A stretch of 64,000 nucleotides of DNA from JBLZUR01 sp048565625 (GCF_048565625.1 NZ_JBLZUR010000002.1:3100001-3164000); one strand, 5' to 3'. Positions 1 through 8,921 are shown, numbered from the stretch's first letter. Notes: a model not told the origin generated them from the sequence alone. A program made the numbers and translations.

Positions 1-1
1 G

Positions 2-352
2 TGCCTCGCCTCTACCATCTACTACGAGGCGAAGAGCGAGTCGCTCGAAGGCCAGCTCGCCGTGGCCGAGGTGGTCATCAATCGCAGCAAGTCGGGCAAG
101 TTCCCCGCCGGGATCTGCTCCGTCATCACCCAGCCTAGCCAGTTCGGCTTTGTTCGCGCCGGCCGCTACAATACGCCGCCGCAGTCCAGCGCCGCCTGGA
201 AGAAGGCCGTCGCCATCGCCCGCATCGCCATGGATGGCGAATGGCAGTCGGAGGCGTCCGACTCGCTCTACTTCCACGCCGCCCGCGTCCGCCCCAGCTG
301 GCCCGGCGCCAAGCGCGTGGCTCAGATCGGCGCGCATATCTTCTACCGCTGA
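2..352 (+). CDS. SleB/CwlJ-type cell wall hydrolase, 3' part only
   Basis: The reading frame is open from the window edge and stops at 350-352, so the N-terminus lies outside the window. The visible part carries the SleB-like pattern 'IYYEAKSESLEGQLAVAEVV' followed by NR, then QFGF and a C-terminal YFHA. These match the hydrolase_2 (SleB) domain of spore-cortex and wall lytic transglycosylase-like enzymes, which in non-sporulating alphaproteobacteria act on periplasmic peptidoglycan. The early Glu of YYEA is the residue usually taken as catalytic in the family. A signal peptide cannot be judged because the start is missing. A palindromic repeat follows 26 bases after the stop. Confidence 0.8.
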   Translation, partial: CLASTIYYEAKSESLEGQLAVAEVVINRSKSGKFPAGICSVITQPSQFGFVRAGRYNTPPQSSAAWKKAVAIARIAMDGEWQSEASDSLYFHAARVRPSWPGAKRVAQIGAHIFYR

Positions 353-377
353 GGTCCGAGCGACCACTTCCCACCCC

Positions 378-449
378 CGTTCGCCCTGAGCTTGTCGAAG
401 GGCCAGCGCCACCGTCGCGCTAGCGCTTCGACAAGCTCAGCGCGAACGG
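378..449. repeat. Dispersed palindrome, family A (GAGCTTGTCGAAG type)
   Basis: The left arm at 378-400 reads CGTTCGCCCTGAGCTTGTCG plus AAG. The right arm at 426-448 is its near-perfect reverse complement, with a loop of about 25 bases. The same arm pair recurs at 11198, 15874, 18764, 28301 and, inside ileS, at 47631. It lies between two same-strand genes and could act as a transcript-end stabiliser; that role is inferred. Confidence 0.85.
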
Positions 450-510
450 ATGAGCGGTCTCTTTCTAAGCATACCCTTGGCCTTGTTCCCCGCTTGTTCT
501 AAGCTGCCTC

Positions 511-999
511 ATGGCCTCCGCCTCCATCCAGCCCTGCTTTGACGACGCCCCCGCCGGCGCGCTGGCGGTCGCTCGCGGGGTCACCCGCCTGTTCTTCCGT
601 CACGATTGGATGGCGATCTGTGAGGTGCCGCTTGGCAATAACCGCCGCGCGGACATCATGGCGATCGGCCCGGACGGCTGCATCACCATCGTCGAGATCA
701 AGGTGGCGCGCGGCGATCTGCTCGGCGACCGCAAATGGCGGGACTATCTCGATTATTGCGACCGCTTCTACTGGGCGGTTCCGACCGGCTTCGACGCCAG
801 CCCGCTCCATGGCACAGACTTCGCGCCCGACATCGCTGGCCTGATCGTCGCCGATCGCTATGACGCGGAAATCGTGCGAGAGGCCGCAAAGACCCCGCTT
901 GCCGCGCCGCGCCGCAAGGCTGAAACGCTCCGCTTCGCCCGCCGCGCCGCCCGCCGGGTGCTCGGCGCGCTCGATCCCAGCCTTGAGGGGCTGGACTGA
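511..999 (+). CDS. MmcB family DNA repair protein
   Basis: A 162-residue protein with the MmcB-like (formerly DUF1052) pattern. An acidic/hydrophobic strand 'RRADIMAIGPDGCITIVEIK' is followed by a 'WRDYLDYCDRFYWAVP' helix, a layout resembling PD-(D/E)xK nucleases: D about residue 49, then the E-x-K pair of VEIK. Family knowledge ties MmcB to the alphaproteobacterial mitomycin-C/SOS response; no SOS box was identified here. The ATG at 511 gives a full-length family member. It is separated from the upstream wall hydrolase by a palindromic repeat and is convergent with the ankyrin gene, with only 10 bases between stops. Confidence 0.82.
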   Translation: MASASIQPCFDDAPAGALAVARGVTRLFFRHDWMAICEVPLGNNRRADIMAIGPDGCITIVEIKVARGDLLGDRKWRDYLDYCDRFYWAVPTGFDASPLHGTDFAPDIAGLIVADRYDAEIVREAAKTPLAAPRRKAETLRFARRAARRVLGALDPSLEGLD

Positions 1000-1009
1000 T
1001 CGCAGCCGG

Positions 1010-1630
1010 TTACTTCAGCACCGGCCCTATACTGGTTGCCTTCTTCGGCTTGGCGGCATCCAGTTCCTTGATGATCGCCTGCGACCGGCCGTCACGCTCG
1101 GCATAGGCGCGCGCCGACATGCCCGCGCCGGTATCGGCCTGGTTGGGATCGGCACCGCCTGCCACCAGCACGCGCACGCTCGCCAGATCGCGGTTCTGCA
1201 CCGCGCGGATCAGCGGCGTCTCGCCCGATCCGTTGCCGAGATTCGGCTGTCCGCCAACCGACAGCAGGGTCTGGATGCCCTCCGCCCAGCCGACCGTCGC
1301 GGCGAGCAGCATCGGCGTGTTGCCCGTCTTGTCCTTGGCATTCGGATTGGCACCCTTGCCGAGCAGGAAGCCGAGCCAGGTATTGTCCCGGCGCTTGGTG
1401 ACCAGGTGCAGCGCGCTCTCGCCGGTGTTCAGGTCGCGGGTGTTGATGACCGATCCGCCGCTTCCCAGCAACTCCATGGCCTTCGCGCCGTCCGCGTCCT
1501 TCACCGCCTTCAGGAAGTTGTAGGAGGGGGAGAACTGTGCCGTCGCTGGGATCGCCAGACCGAGGCCCGCCACCACCGCCGCGACCGATGCCGCCTTCCC
1601 CCAACGCTTCGATGCCACATCGCCCTCCAT
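1010..1630 (-). CDS. Secreted ankyrin-repeat protein
   Basis: A 206-residue protein. The N-terminus (about residues 1-33) is a signal peptide ending near 'IPATAQF', placing the product in the periplasm. The rest contains four or five ankyrin-like repeats, seen in phrases such as 'NTGESALHLVTKRRDNTWLG', 'GANPNAKDKTGNTPMLLAA', 'GNGSGETPLIRAVQNRD' and 'GADPNQADTGAGMSARAYAE'. Ankyrin arrays are protein-binding scaffolds; the partner is unknown. The ATG at 1630 was chosen because it sits just before a Lys/Arg stretch and the hydrophobic core; a GTG four codons later is an alternative. The gene is divergent from the SCO gene, the two starts only about 40 bases apart, so their promoters must overlap. 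Confidence 0.8.
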   Translation of the reverse strand: MEGDVASKRWGKAASVAAVVAGLGLAIPATAQFSPSYNFLKAVKDADGAKAMELLGSGGSVINTRDLNTGESALHLVTKRRDNTWLGFLLGKGANPNAKDKTGNTPMLLAATVGWAEGIQTLLSVGGQPNLGNGSGETPLIRAVQNRDLASVRVLVAGGADPNQADTGAGMSARAYAERDGRSQAIIKELDAAKPKKATSIGPVLK

Positions 1631-1672
1631 TCCTTGCGCCGGCCGGATTAGCAGAGCATGGCTGGCTCCGCC

Positions 1673-2272
1673 ATGAATGCAGCTCTCCTTTTCAAGACCT
1701 TGGCGTTCGCCGCGACGCTCGCGCTGGCATCCTGCGGTCAGCAGGCCAATACGGCCGCCGAGGCTCCGCTCGCTGGGGCCAGACTGGGCGGTCCCTTCAC
1801 GCTTACCGATCAGGACGGGCGCACCGTCACGCAGAAGGCGTTCGCCGGCCGCTACGTCCTCATCTACTTCGGTTACACCTTCTGCCCGGACGTCTGCCCG
1901 CTCGGCCTCCAGACGCTGAGCCAGGGCCTCGCCGCCTTCGAGAAGAGCGCGCCCGATCGCGCCGCCGAGGTTCAGCCGGTGTTCGTCACCGTCGATCCGG
2001 AGCGCGATACGCCCGCCGTGATGAAGCAGTACGTTGCCGCATTCCACCCGCGCCTGATCGGCCTCACTGGCACGCCGCAGCAGATCGCCGCCGTCGCCAA
2101 GGAATACGCCGTCTTCTACAAGAAGGTGACTCAGGAGGGCGCCACCGGATACCTGATGGATCACAGCAGCGCCGCGATGCTCTTCGGCCCGGACGGAAAG
2201 CCGATCGCGCTGGTGCCGCAGGATCTGAAGCCCGCCGATGTCGCCAAGGTGCTGGACCAATGGGTGCGCTAA
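1673..2272 (+). CDS. SCO family copper-binding lipoprotein
   Basis: About 199 residues. The N-terminus is a lipoprotein signal with lipobox LASC (Cys about 21). The thioredoxin-like SCO fold carries the copper motif 'FGYTFCPDVCPLGL' (CxxxC) and the distal conserved His in 'YLMDHSSAAML'. SCO proteins deliver copper to the CuA site of cytochrome c oxidase or keep its cysteines reduced, on the periplasmic side of the membrane. A start at 1658 is also possible; 1673 gives a more standard short n-region. The stop overlaps the start of the next gene, so the two are probably co-translated. Confidence 0.9.
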   Translation: MNAALLFKTLAFAATLALASCGQQANTAAEAPLAGARLGGPFTLTDQDGRTVTQKAFAGRYVLIYFGYTFCPDVCPLGLQTLSQGLAAFEKSAPDRAAEVQPVFVTVDPERDTPAVMKQYVAAFHPRLIGLTGTPQQIAAVAKEYAVFYKKVTQEGATGYLMDHSSAAMLFGPDGKPIALVPQDLKPADVAKVLDQWVR

Positions 2273-2703
2273 CCGGCCGCTTCTGGGAGGAAAAGCGCCT
2301 CGACCAGCTCTCCCGCGAGGAATGGGAGTCGCTCTGCGACGGCTGCGGCAAATGCTGCCTGCACAAGCTGGAGGATGAGGAGACGGGCGAGGTCTTCCCC
2401 ACCAACATCGCCTGCCGCCTGCTCGATCGCCGCACCGCCCAGTGCAGCAGCTATCGCAACCGCCACGCCTTCGTGCCCGAATGCGTGCGCCTCACGCCCT
2501 CGAAGCTGCGCAACATCGACTGGCTGCCGTCCAGCTGCGCCTATCGCCTGGTCGAAGCGGGCAAGCCGCTCCCCGACTGGCACCACCTCATCTCCGGCGA
2601 TCGCGAGGCGATCCACCGCGCCAAGGCCTCGGTAAAGGGCTGGACGGTGTCGGAGGACGATGTTGGCGATTTTGAAGACCATGTCATCGAAGGCGAGCTC
2701 TGA
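2260..2703 (+). CDS. YcgN/UPF0260 family cysteine-cluster protein
   Basis: A 147-residue cytosolic protein with the UPF0260 signature: 'LCDGCGKCCLHKLEDE' near residue 27, then 'CRLLDRRTAQCSSY', 'VPECVRL' and 'LPSSCAYRL'. The repeated cysteines look like a metal or Fe-S binding cluster (CxxCxxxCC family, Fe-S oxidoreductase-like). The biochemical role of the family is not established. The ATG at 2260 lies inside the last codons of the SCO gene, and the 3' end overlaps the YgjP-like gene, making a three-gene translationally coupled run. Confidence 0.87.
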   Translation: MGALTGRFWEEKRLDQLSREEWESLCDGCGKCCLHKLEDEETGEVFPTNIACRLLDRRTAQCSSYRNRHAFVPECVRLTPSKLRNIDWLPSSCAYRLVEAGKPLPDWHHLISGDREAIHRAKASVKGWTVSEDDVGDFEDHVIEGEL

Positions 2704-3391
2704 CCTCCTCTTCACCGGCGGCGCGCTCACCCGGCCGCTGACGGTGCGCCGTCATGCCCGCGCGCGGACGATGCGGCTGGTGGTCGATCCGCGCGACGGC
2801 ACGGTGCGCCTTACCCTTCCACCCCGCGCCGCCCTCCGCCCCGCACTCGCCTGGGCGGAGGAGAAGCGCGGCTGGATAGAGGCGGCTTTGGCGAAGGTCC
2901 GGGTCGCCGCACCGCTGGGCGACGGCGCGACCCTCCCGTTCGAAGGCCGTGACCTCACCATCCGCTGGTCGCCCGACCACGGTCGCCGCGTGCGGGTGGA
3001 GGGCGACGTGCTCTTCGTCGGCGGTCCACCCGAGTCGCTCGCCCCCCGCATCATCCGCTGGCTCCGTGCCGAGTCGCTCGCCCGTTTCGATGCGCTCACC
3101 CGTAAGATGGCGGTGCAGGCTGGTGTGTCGATCGGCCGCGTCTCGATCGGCGATCCGAAGTCACGCTGGGGCAGCTGCGCCGGCTCTGGAGACATCCGCT
3201 ACAGCTGGCGCCTTATCATGGCCCCACCAGCGGTGCTGGAGTCGGTCGTCGCACACGAGGTCGCCCACCGCCTCCACATGGACCACAGCCCGTCGTTTCA
3301 TGCGGCGGCGCTTAGGCTGCTGGGGCGGGAGCCCAAGGCGGAGCGCGCCTGGCTACGCGCGAACGGCGCGGCGCTGCACCGGGTGGGGTGA
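2681..3391 (+). CDS. YgjP-like M48-type zinc metallopeptidase domain protein (DUF45)
   Basis: A 236-residue protein with the YgjP/DUF45 layout: an N-terminal strand-rich half, then 'SRWGSCAGSGDIRYSWRLIM' and the zinc motif 'VAHEVAHRLHMDHSPSFH' (HExxH with a downstream His). It resembles SprT/WLM metalloproteases. Substrates are unknown; related proteins are often linked to DNA-protein crosslink or quality-control proteolysis, but nothing here proves that. The ATG at 2681 overlaps the previous gene by 23 bases; an earlier ATG at 2660 would add seven residues. Confidence 0.88.
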   Translation: MSSKASSDLLFTGGALTRPLTVRRHARARTMRLVVDPRDGTVRLTLPPRAALRPALAWAEEKRGWIEAALAKVRVAAPLGDGATLPFEGRDLTIRWSPDHGRRVRVEGDVLFVGGPPESLAPRIIRWLRAESLARFDALTRKMAVQAGVSIGRVSIGDPKSRWGSCAGSGDIRYSWRLIMAPPAVLESVVAHEVAHRLHMDHSPSFHAAALRLLGREPKAERAWLRANGAALHRVG

Positions 3392-3412
3392 TAACTTCTC
3401 CAAGCTAAGACC

Positions 3413-3490
3413 GTCACCCCAGCGAAGGCTGGGGTCGCTCCGATCGGAAGCGCCAAGCTCCGAACCGATGCCAGCCTACGCTGGCATGAC
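3413..3490. repeat. Dispersed palindrome, family B (double GNRA-like hairpin)
   Basis: Two short perfect hairpins, CCCCAGC-GAAG-GCTGGGG at about 3417-3434 and TGCCAGC-CTAC-GCTGGCA at about 3469-3486, face each other across about 35 bases. The same arrangement recurs at 23395 and, inside ribD, at 42721. It sits exactly between two convergent genes and may serve as a bidirectional transcription end. Confidence 0.85.
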
Positions 3491-3502
3491 CCTCGCGGAA
3501 AA

Positions 3503-5496
3503 TCAGTTCCCGCCCGGCTTCCCGTTCCCACCCAGCACCGAATCCAGCCATTGCTGGTCCAGCTGCGGCGGTGCCGCCTGCGGATCGCCCTCATCCGCCG
3601 GCGGCGCGTCGGGTGCGGCGACCGGATTGCCGTACTCGTCCACCGGCTGCTCGTAATACGCCTCGTTGTCCGGCTCTTCCTGCCAGTCGGGCATGGTGAG
3701 GCCGGTTTCGAACTGTTCCACCGGCCGCTTGTCCACCGCCACCTTCATGAAGTCGCGCCAGGCCTGCGCCGGTGCCCGCCCGCCTGCCAGACCGGGCAGC
3801 GCGCGCGCATCGTCGCGGCCCATCCACACGCCGGTGGTGAGGCCACTGGAAAAGCCCATGAACCAGCCGTCCTTGTTGCTGCTGGTCGTACCGGTCTTGC
3901 CTGCCACCGGCCGGCCGATCTGCGCGGCGCGGCCGGTGCCGACGGCAACGGCGGTCTGGAGGAGGTCGGTCATCTCCGCCGCCACCTGTGGTGCTATGAC
4001 CACGCGGGTGAGATCGGGCTGATGTTCGTAGAGGGTCCGGCCGTTCGCGGTCGTCACCCTGGTGATCGCATAGGGAATCGCCGCCACGCCCTTGTTGGAG
4101 ACGGTGGCAAAGGCCCGCGTCATGTCGATCAGCCGTACGTCGGACGTGCCGAGCACCATCGACGGATGCGTGTTCACCGGCGTGGTGATGCCCAGCCGCC
4201 GCGCCATGTCGGCGATCGTCTGCGTCCCCACCTGCTGCCCGATCTTCGCCGCGATGGTGTTGATCGAATAGGCGAAGGCGGTGCGCAGCGTGATCGATCC
4301 GGAGAAGCGGCCGGAGTCATTCCGCGGGCTCCAGCTGCCGATCGTCACCGGCTCGTCGACCACCACGCTGTCCGGCGTCGTGCCGTTCTCGATCGCGGAA
4401 AGATAGACGAACAGCTTGAAGGCCGATCCCGGCTGGCGCACCGCCTGCGTCGCCCGATTGTAGAGCGAGGAGACATAGTCCTTGCCGCCAACCATCGCGC
4501 GCACCGCGCCGTCATTATCCATCGCCACCAGCGCGCCCTGTGCATTGGGCGGCGTGTCGGCGCGGATCGCCGCGTCCGCCGCCTTCTGCATCGAACCGGT
4601 CGAGCGTGGTGAAGACGTCTATCGGCTCGGCCGTTTCATCGATCAGCGTGTCGAGCTGCGCCAGCGCCCAGTCGGTGAAGTAGCGGACGCTGTTCTGACG
4701 CGGCTCGGCGGCGAAATCGACATTGTCGGGGTCGGCACGCTTCGCTTGCTCGGGCGTCAGGCGCCCGGCATCCACCATCGTTTCCAGCACCACCTTGGCG
4801 CGGTCGCGCGCCGCGTCGGCATCGGCGGTGGGGGAGTAGTTGGACGGCGCCTTTACCAGCCCCGCGATCACCGCCGCCTCGGCCGTCGACATCGTGTCGC
4901 CGGCATGACCGAAGAACTTGCGGCTCGCCGCGTCGATGCCATAGGCCCCGCCGCCGAAATAGACGCGATTGAGGTAGAGTTCGAGCAACTCGTCCTTGGA
5001 GAACTTCCGCTCCAGGGCTAGCGCCAGGATGATCTCGCGGAACTTGCGCGCGAAGGTGCGGCTGTTGGTCAGGAAGATGTTGCGCGCCAGCTGCTGCGTG
5101 ATCGTCGACGCGCCCTGCGCCCAGCGCCCGCGCTCGACCCGGACAACCAGCGACCGCGCGATGCCGATCGGATCGACACCCGGATGCATGTAGTATCGCC
5201 GATCCTCGACCGAGACGATCGCGTCCTTCATCGAACGCCGGGATCTTCGAATACGGGATCCACTGGCCGTAGCTCGGCCCCAGCGACACGATCACCGTCC
5301 CGTCGCTCGAATGAACGCGGATCATCTGCCCGTTGGGGGAGGATTTCAGCTCGTCATAGCCGGGCAGCGCCGCAAGCGCGATCAGGACGGCGACGACCAG
5401 CGCGGTGAACCCCGCGACGATGGCAAGAAGAACCCAGCGCATGACCTGCCAGATGCGCCCGCGTGCCTTCGGTTTGGATGTCGAGGAAGCGGGCAT
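3503..5496 (-). pseudogene. PBP1A-type bifunctional penicillin-binding protein, split by two frameshifts
   Basis: The three frames join into one class A PBP of about 663 residues: a cytosolic tail and one membrane helix (about residues 19-42), a GT51 glycosyltransferase domain ('SVEDRRYYMHPGVDP', 'GASTITQQLARN') and a transpeptidase domain ('RQPGSAFK' = SxxK Ser, 'AYSINT' = SxN, 'AGKTGTTSS' = KTG). It would polymerise and crosslink peptidoglycan at the outer face of the inner membrane. The frame breaks near 5231 and near 4591. The span of 1994 bases is two more than a multiple of three, so each break is one extra base (or two missing). Both breaks sit in the octamer GTTCGATG, and removing one T there restores ...SM... 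in both cases. Either two real mutations or two sequence errors are possible. All catalytic motifs are intact. Confidence 0.85.
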
Positions 5497-5609
5497 CGTC
5501 CGCCCGCGATTACGCGGAAAGCCGGGGTGTCACAAGCGGGCGAGACCGCGGATGAGCTTGGATATGCGGCTACCCGCCAGAGCCCACCCTTCCGGTCGAC
5601 CGAGCTTCT

Positions 5610-5685
5610 GTTCACGCCGAGGCGCGGAGGAGAATTTTAAGCGCCAGAGGCGGAATCACCTTTCTATCCGCGCCTCCGCGTGAAC
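5610..5685. repeat. Inverted repeat, family D (GTTCACGCGGAGGCGCGG)
   Basis: Arms of 18 bases at 5610-5627 and 5668-5685 match with one mismatch, enclosing an A/T-rich 40-base loop. It lies in the 234-base gap between the PBP1A start and the msrB stop. No open frame in this gap is convincing. Only one copy is in the window; it may be a transcript terminator or a dispersed palindrome. Confidence 0.75.
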
Positions 5686-5730
5686 TCAGCAAGCCTGCCG
5701 CGGAACACCCAACAGACGTAGGAGGAGCGC

Positions 5731-6138
5731 CTACTCCGCCTTGAAATCCAGCGACGCCGAATTGATGCAGTACCGCAGCCCCTCCGGCCCCGGCCCGTCC
5801 GGAAACACATGGCCCAGATGGCTGCCGCAATTGGCGCAGGTCACCTCTGTCCGCACCATGCCGTGGCTGACGTCGCGATGCTCCTCCACCGCGCCATCCT
5901 CAACCGGCTGGGTGAAGCTCGGCCAACCGCTGCCCGAATCGTACTTGGTGCCGCTCTCGAACAGCTTCTCGCCGCATGCTGCGCAGAGATATTCGCCGGT
6001 GTCGTGGTTGTTCCAGTACTTGCCGGTGAACGCCCGCTCGGTGCCCGCCTGACGCAGGATCTGGTACTGCTCGGGCGAAAGCTTCTCGCGCCATTCGGCG
6101 TCGGAAAGGGCGGCGGCGTTGTCGATCTTGCTGGTCAT
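5731..6138 (-). CDS. msrB: Peptide-methionine (R)-S-oxide reductase
   Basis: A 135-residue stand-alone MsrB that repairs the R-epimer of methionine sulfoxide in proteins. It shows the two zinc CxxC pairs ('CAAC' and 'CANC'), the family block 'GSGWPSFTQPV' and the active site 'GLRYCINSASLDF' with the catalytic Cys and substrate-binding Asn. There is no signal peptide, so it is cytosolic. It starts 31 bases after the last gene of the polyketide operon on the same strand and might be read through from it, although the function is unrelated. Confidence 0.95.
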   Translation of the reverse strand: MTSKIDNAAALSDAEWREKLSPEQYQILRQAGTERAFTGKYWNNHDTGEYLCAACGEKLFESGTKYDSGSGWPSFTQPVEDGAVEEHRDVSHGMVRTEVTCANCGSHLGHVFPDGPGPEGLRYCINSASLDFKAE

Positions 6139-6169
6139 GGACCGGATATGGGCGGACGCGCGGCCGGCT

Positions 6170-7225
6170 TCAACCGATGCGCGTCGCTGCCATCATCGCC
6201 CGCGCCGCCCAGGGTGCGGCGGCGAGGATGCGGGTCATCAGTGCCGCTGCCCCCGGCCGCTCCGCGACATGCCAAAGGGCTGACGCGCCGCCGATCGGCC
6301 GCCGGAGGCGCCGCGCGAAGCCCGGCTGAAAGGCGGCACCGTCGCTCCCATCCAGCCAGGCGCGCGCCGCATGCATCCCGCTCGCCAGCGCGATCGAAAT
6401 GCCCTCCCCTGCCAGCGAGGGGATGACGCCTGCCTGATCGCCCAGCCGGTACATGCCCCGTTCGCCTCGCCTCGCCCTCCAGCCATAGGGAACGTTGGCG
6501 ACAGCCTGCACCATCCCGTCGATCTGCCCGATCCGCTCGCCCAGGCGTGGCGCTTCGGCGGCGACCTCGTGCAGCAGCTTCATCGGATCGCCCCCTGCCG
6601 CATCCAGTCGTGACTTGCGCACCGCCATGCAGATGTTCGCAGCCCCGTCTTCCTGCAGCACGACCCCGGCATAGCCTTGGCGGAACAGGTGAAGCTCGAT
6701 CACACCCTCCAGAGCGGAGGTGGTTGCCCTGCGCAGCCTCAATCCGATCGCCGCATCACCATGGGCCAAGGGCCGCGCCGCGCCGCGTATGTCGTGCTTG
6801 CCGGTGGCGAGGAACAGAGCCTCTGGTGCCATCACGCGTCCGTCCGCCAGCCTGACGTGCCGTTCTTCGATGGCTCGGACGACTGCGCCCCGCTCGATAC
6901 CCACCCCGATCGTCTCCGCTCTTCGGCGTAGGGCCGCGTCCAGTGCGCGGCGCGACAATCCCAGAGCGGGCGTACCAAGTTCGGCCTCGGTCACCCGGCC
7001 CCCCGCGATCACTCGCAACCGTGTCACCGGCGCACCGGCCACTTCCACGCCGAGTGCATCCAGCTGCGCCAGCGTCCGCCAGCTCAGGAACCCGCCGCAG
7101 AGCGCGTCCGCGTCGGCACGCGTCCGCTCCAGCACCAGCGGCTGCACACCGTCATGCGCGAGCGTGATCGCGGCGGCGCACCCCGCCGGGCCCGCGCCGA
7201 CGATCAGCGGAGCCGTTCGACGCAC
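6170..7225 (-). CDS. FAD-dependent monooxygenase (flavoprotein hydroxylase-like) of the type III PKS operon
   Basis: About 351 residues. The N-terminus has the dinucleotide fold 'PLIVGAGPAGCAAAITLA' (GxGxxG) with the acidic end 'VLER'; the C-terminal FAD block is 'RLGDQAGVIPSLAGEGISIA'. This is the geranylgeranyl-reductase/PHBH-like flavoprotein group. In Streptomyces phenolic-lipid operons (srsABC) a flavoprotein hydroxylase follows the type III PKS and methyltransferase and oxidises the ring. By position the same job is inferred here, not shown. The GTG at 7225 overlaps the end of the methyltransferase by 22 bases, implying coupled translation. Confidence 0.82.
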   Translation of the reverse strand: MRRTAPLIVGAGPAGCAAAITLAHDGVQPLVLERTRADADALCGGFLSWRTLAQLDALGVEVAGAPVTRLRVIAGGRVTEAELGTPALGLSRRALDAALRRRAETIGVGIERGAVVRAIEERHVRLADGRVMAPEALFLATGKHDIRGAARPLAHGDAAIGLRLRRATTSALEGVIELHLFRQGYAGVVLQEDGAANICMAVRKSRLDAAGGDPMKLLHEVAAEAPRLGERIGQIDGMVQAVANVPYGWRARRGERGMYRLGDQAGVIPSLAGEGISIALASGMHAARAWLDGSDGAAFQPGFARRLRRPIGGASALWHVAERPGAAALMTRILAAAPWAARAMMAATRIG

Positions 7226-7890
7226 AGCCGGAAGGGAAAGGCGCAGAACACGCGCGCCTGGGGAACATCGGCCGCTGCCAGTAGCGGAAGCCACTCCGCG
7301 GCGCGATAGCTCCGCGCGATCGACAGCTGCCCGTCCTCGCGCACGATGCGGTGGACGCCCATAATCCGCGCCAGCCAGGGATAGCCGAGGTAAGCAAAGC
7401 CATGCCGCAGGGCGTCGTTGACGAACCAGCCCGCCACCGCCTCCGCCTCCATGAAGCGCAGGAAAGCGACCATCTGCCCCTTCGTCATATGATGCGCGAC
7501 GAGGCTGCTGATCACGCAGTCGAACCGCTCACCCGCAAGATCGGCATAGTCGCCGGTCAGGTAGCGGATCGGCGCGCCCGCGCCGGTCGCGGCCTGCGCC
7601 ACGGCCGCGCTCTTCGCGTTGAGATCGATGCCGACCAGCTCGCACGCCATGCCGCGCCGCTCCGCCCAGCGTGCAATGCTGCGCAACATGCCGCCGTCGC
7701 CGAAGCCGACATCCAGCAACCGGAACGACGTCCGATTACCCAATGCACGCCCCAGAAATCCGAGTGTCGGCCGTGCCGCCAGCGTGATCCGATTGACGCG
7801 GCCGAGGTCGGTCAGCACCCGCGCATAGGTCACGGCGTCCAGATCGGCCGCATCCATCTGCTCCTCGGCGATCCGCCGCTCGGTGAGCAT
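7204..7890 (-). CDS. SAM-dependent methyltransferase of the type III PKS operon
   Basis: A 228-residue class I methyltransferase. Motif I is 'FRLLDVGFGDGGMLRSIA' near residue 58, the acidic end of strand 2 is 'LVGIDLN', and 'FDCVISSLVAHHM' matches motif IV. It probably O- or C-methylates the polyketide made by the adjacent synthase. The ATG at 7890 shares its A with the TGA of the synthase (TGATG), a classic coupling overlap. The 3' end overlaps the flavoprotein start. The substrate is unknown. Confidence 0.85.
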   Translation of the reverse strand: MLTERRIAEEQMDAADLDAVTYARVLTDLGRVNRITLAARPTLGFLGRALGNRTSFRLLDVGFGDGGMLRSIARWAERRGMACELVGIDLNAKSAAVAQAATGAGAPIRYLTGDYADLAGERFDCVISSLVAHHMTKGQMVAFLRFMEAEAVAGWFVNDALRHGFAYLGYPWLARIMGVHRIVREDGQLSIARSYRAAEWLPLLAAADVPQARVFCAFPFRLCVERLR

Positions 7891-8921
7891 CACGCCGGCC
7901 GGAACCGGAAGCCCTCGGCCGTCATCCCCGGCCCGAAGGCGAGCGCGACGCCGGGCTTCGGCTGCACCATCATCTCCTTCAGCACGAACAGCACCGTCGC
8001 GGACGACATGTTGCCATGCGCGTCGAGCACGGCCCGCGATATCGCGAGCGCCTCCGGCTCCAGCCCGAACGCCTGCTCCACGGCGTCCAGGATCGATCGA
8101 CCACCCGGATGCACCGCCCAGGTGATATCCTCGCCAGCCGCGATCGGCAGGTCTCTCGCCGCCGCCTCGATCCGCTTCGGCACTTCGCCCGACAAATGCA
8201 TGACAAAGCCATGATCGCCGATCGTCCAGGTGATCAGCCCCGCGCTGTCCGGCAGCGTGCGGGTGAAGAACCCGTCCACCGCCAGCCCCGCCGCCTCGCC
8301 CGAGACGATCGCGGCCGCCGCGCCATCGGCGAACAGCATCTGCGCCAGCAGCGGCTCGACCTCACGATCGTCCTGCAGGTGCAGCGTCGATAGCTCCACC
8401 GCCACCACCAGCACGCGCGCCGCCGCATCGCCCGCCACGATCTGCGCCGCCGTACGCATCGCCGGCACCGCCGCATAGCAACCCATGAAGCCGATCAGAA
8501 CGCGCCGCACCTTGCCGCCGAGGCCGAGCCGCTCCGCGATGATCTGGTCCACCCCCGGCGCGACGAAGCCGGTGCAGCTTGCCACCACCAGATGGGTGAT
8601 CCCCTCCAGCGCGCCGAGTCCCTGGACCGCCTCGACCGCCAGTTCCGGCGCACGCTCGGCATAGATCCGCATCCGCGCCGCCGTGCCGGGCCAGCTTTCG
8701 CCTGCGTAGAAGCCGCCATCCTCAAAGCTCGTCTCCGGCAGCACCGACTGCCGCGCCGAGATCCCGGCCCGCCCCGCCATCCGCGTGAAGAGCTTCGCCG
8801 CACGCGGATCCTCGATCCGCGCCGCCGCCCAGTCGCAATAGGCCCGGTGTACCTGCCGAGGCGGAACCGCCGTCGCGATCCGGTTGATGTAGACCTCGCC
8901 GCCCGGCTCGCCCGGCGTCAC
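7890..8921 (-). CDS. Type III polyketide synthase
   Basis: A 343-residue chalcone-synthase-fold enzyme. The catalytic triad is readable: Cys116 in 'VVASCTGFVAPGVDQ', His271 in 'WAVHPGGRSILD' and Asn304 in 'DAHGNMSSATV'. Such enzymes extend an acyl-CoA starter with malonyl-CoA and cyclise the chain, giving alkylresorcinols, alkylpyrones or small phloroglucinols. The starter cannot be read from sequence. The GTG at 8921 overlaps the stop of the upstream membrane-protein gene (GTGA). Together with the methyltransferase and flavoprotein it forms a phenolic-lipid-like cassette. Confidence 0.95.
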   Translation of the reverse strand: MTPGEPGGEVYINRIATAVPPRQVHRAYCDWAAARIEDPRAAKLFTRMAGRAGISARQSVLPETSFEDGGFYAGESWPGTAARMRIYAERAPELAVEAVQGLGALEGITHLVVASCTGFVAPGVDQIIAERLGLGGKVRRVLIGFMGCYAAVPAMRTAAQIVAGDAAARVLVVAVELSTLHLQDDREVEPLLAQMLFADGAAAAIVSGEAAGLAVDGFFTRTLPDSAGLITWTIGDHGFVMHLSGEVPKRIEAAARDLPIAAGEDITWAVHPGGRSILDAVEQAFGLEPEALAISRAVLDAHGNMSSATVLFVLKEMMVQPKPGVALAFGPGMTAEGFRFRPA

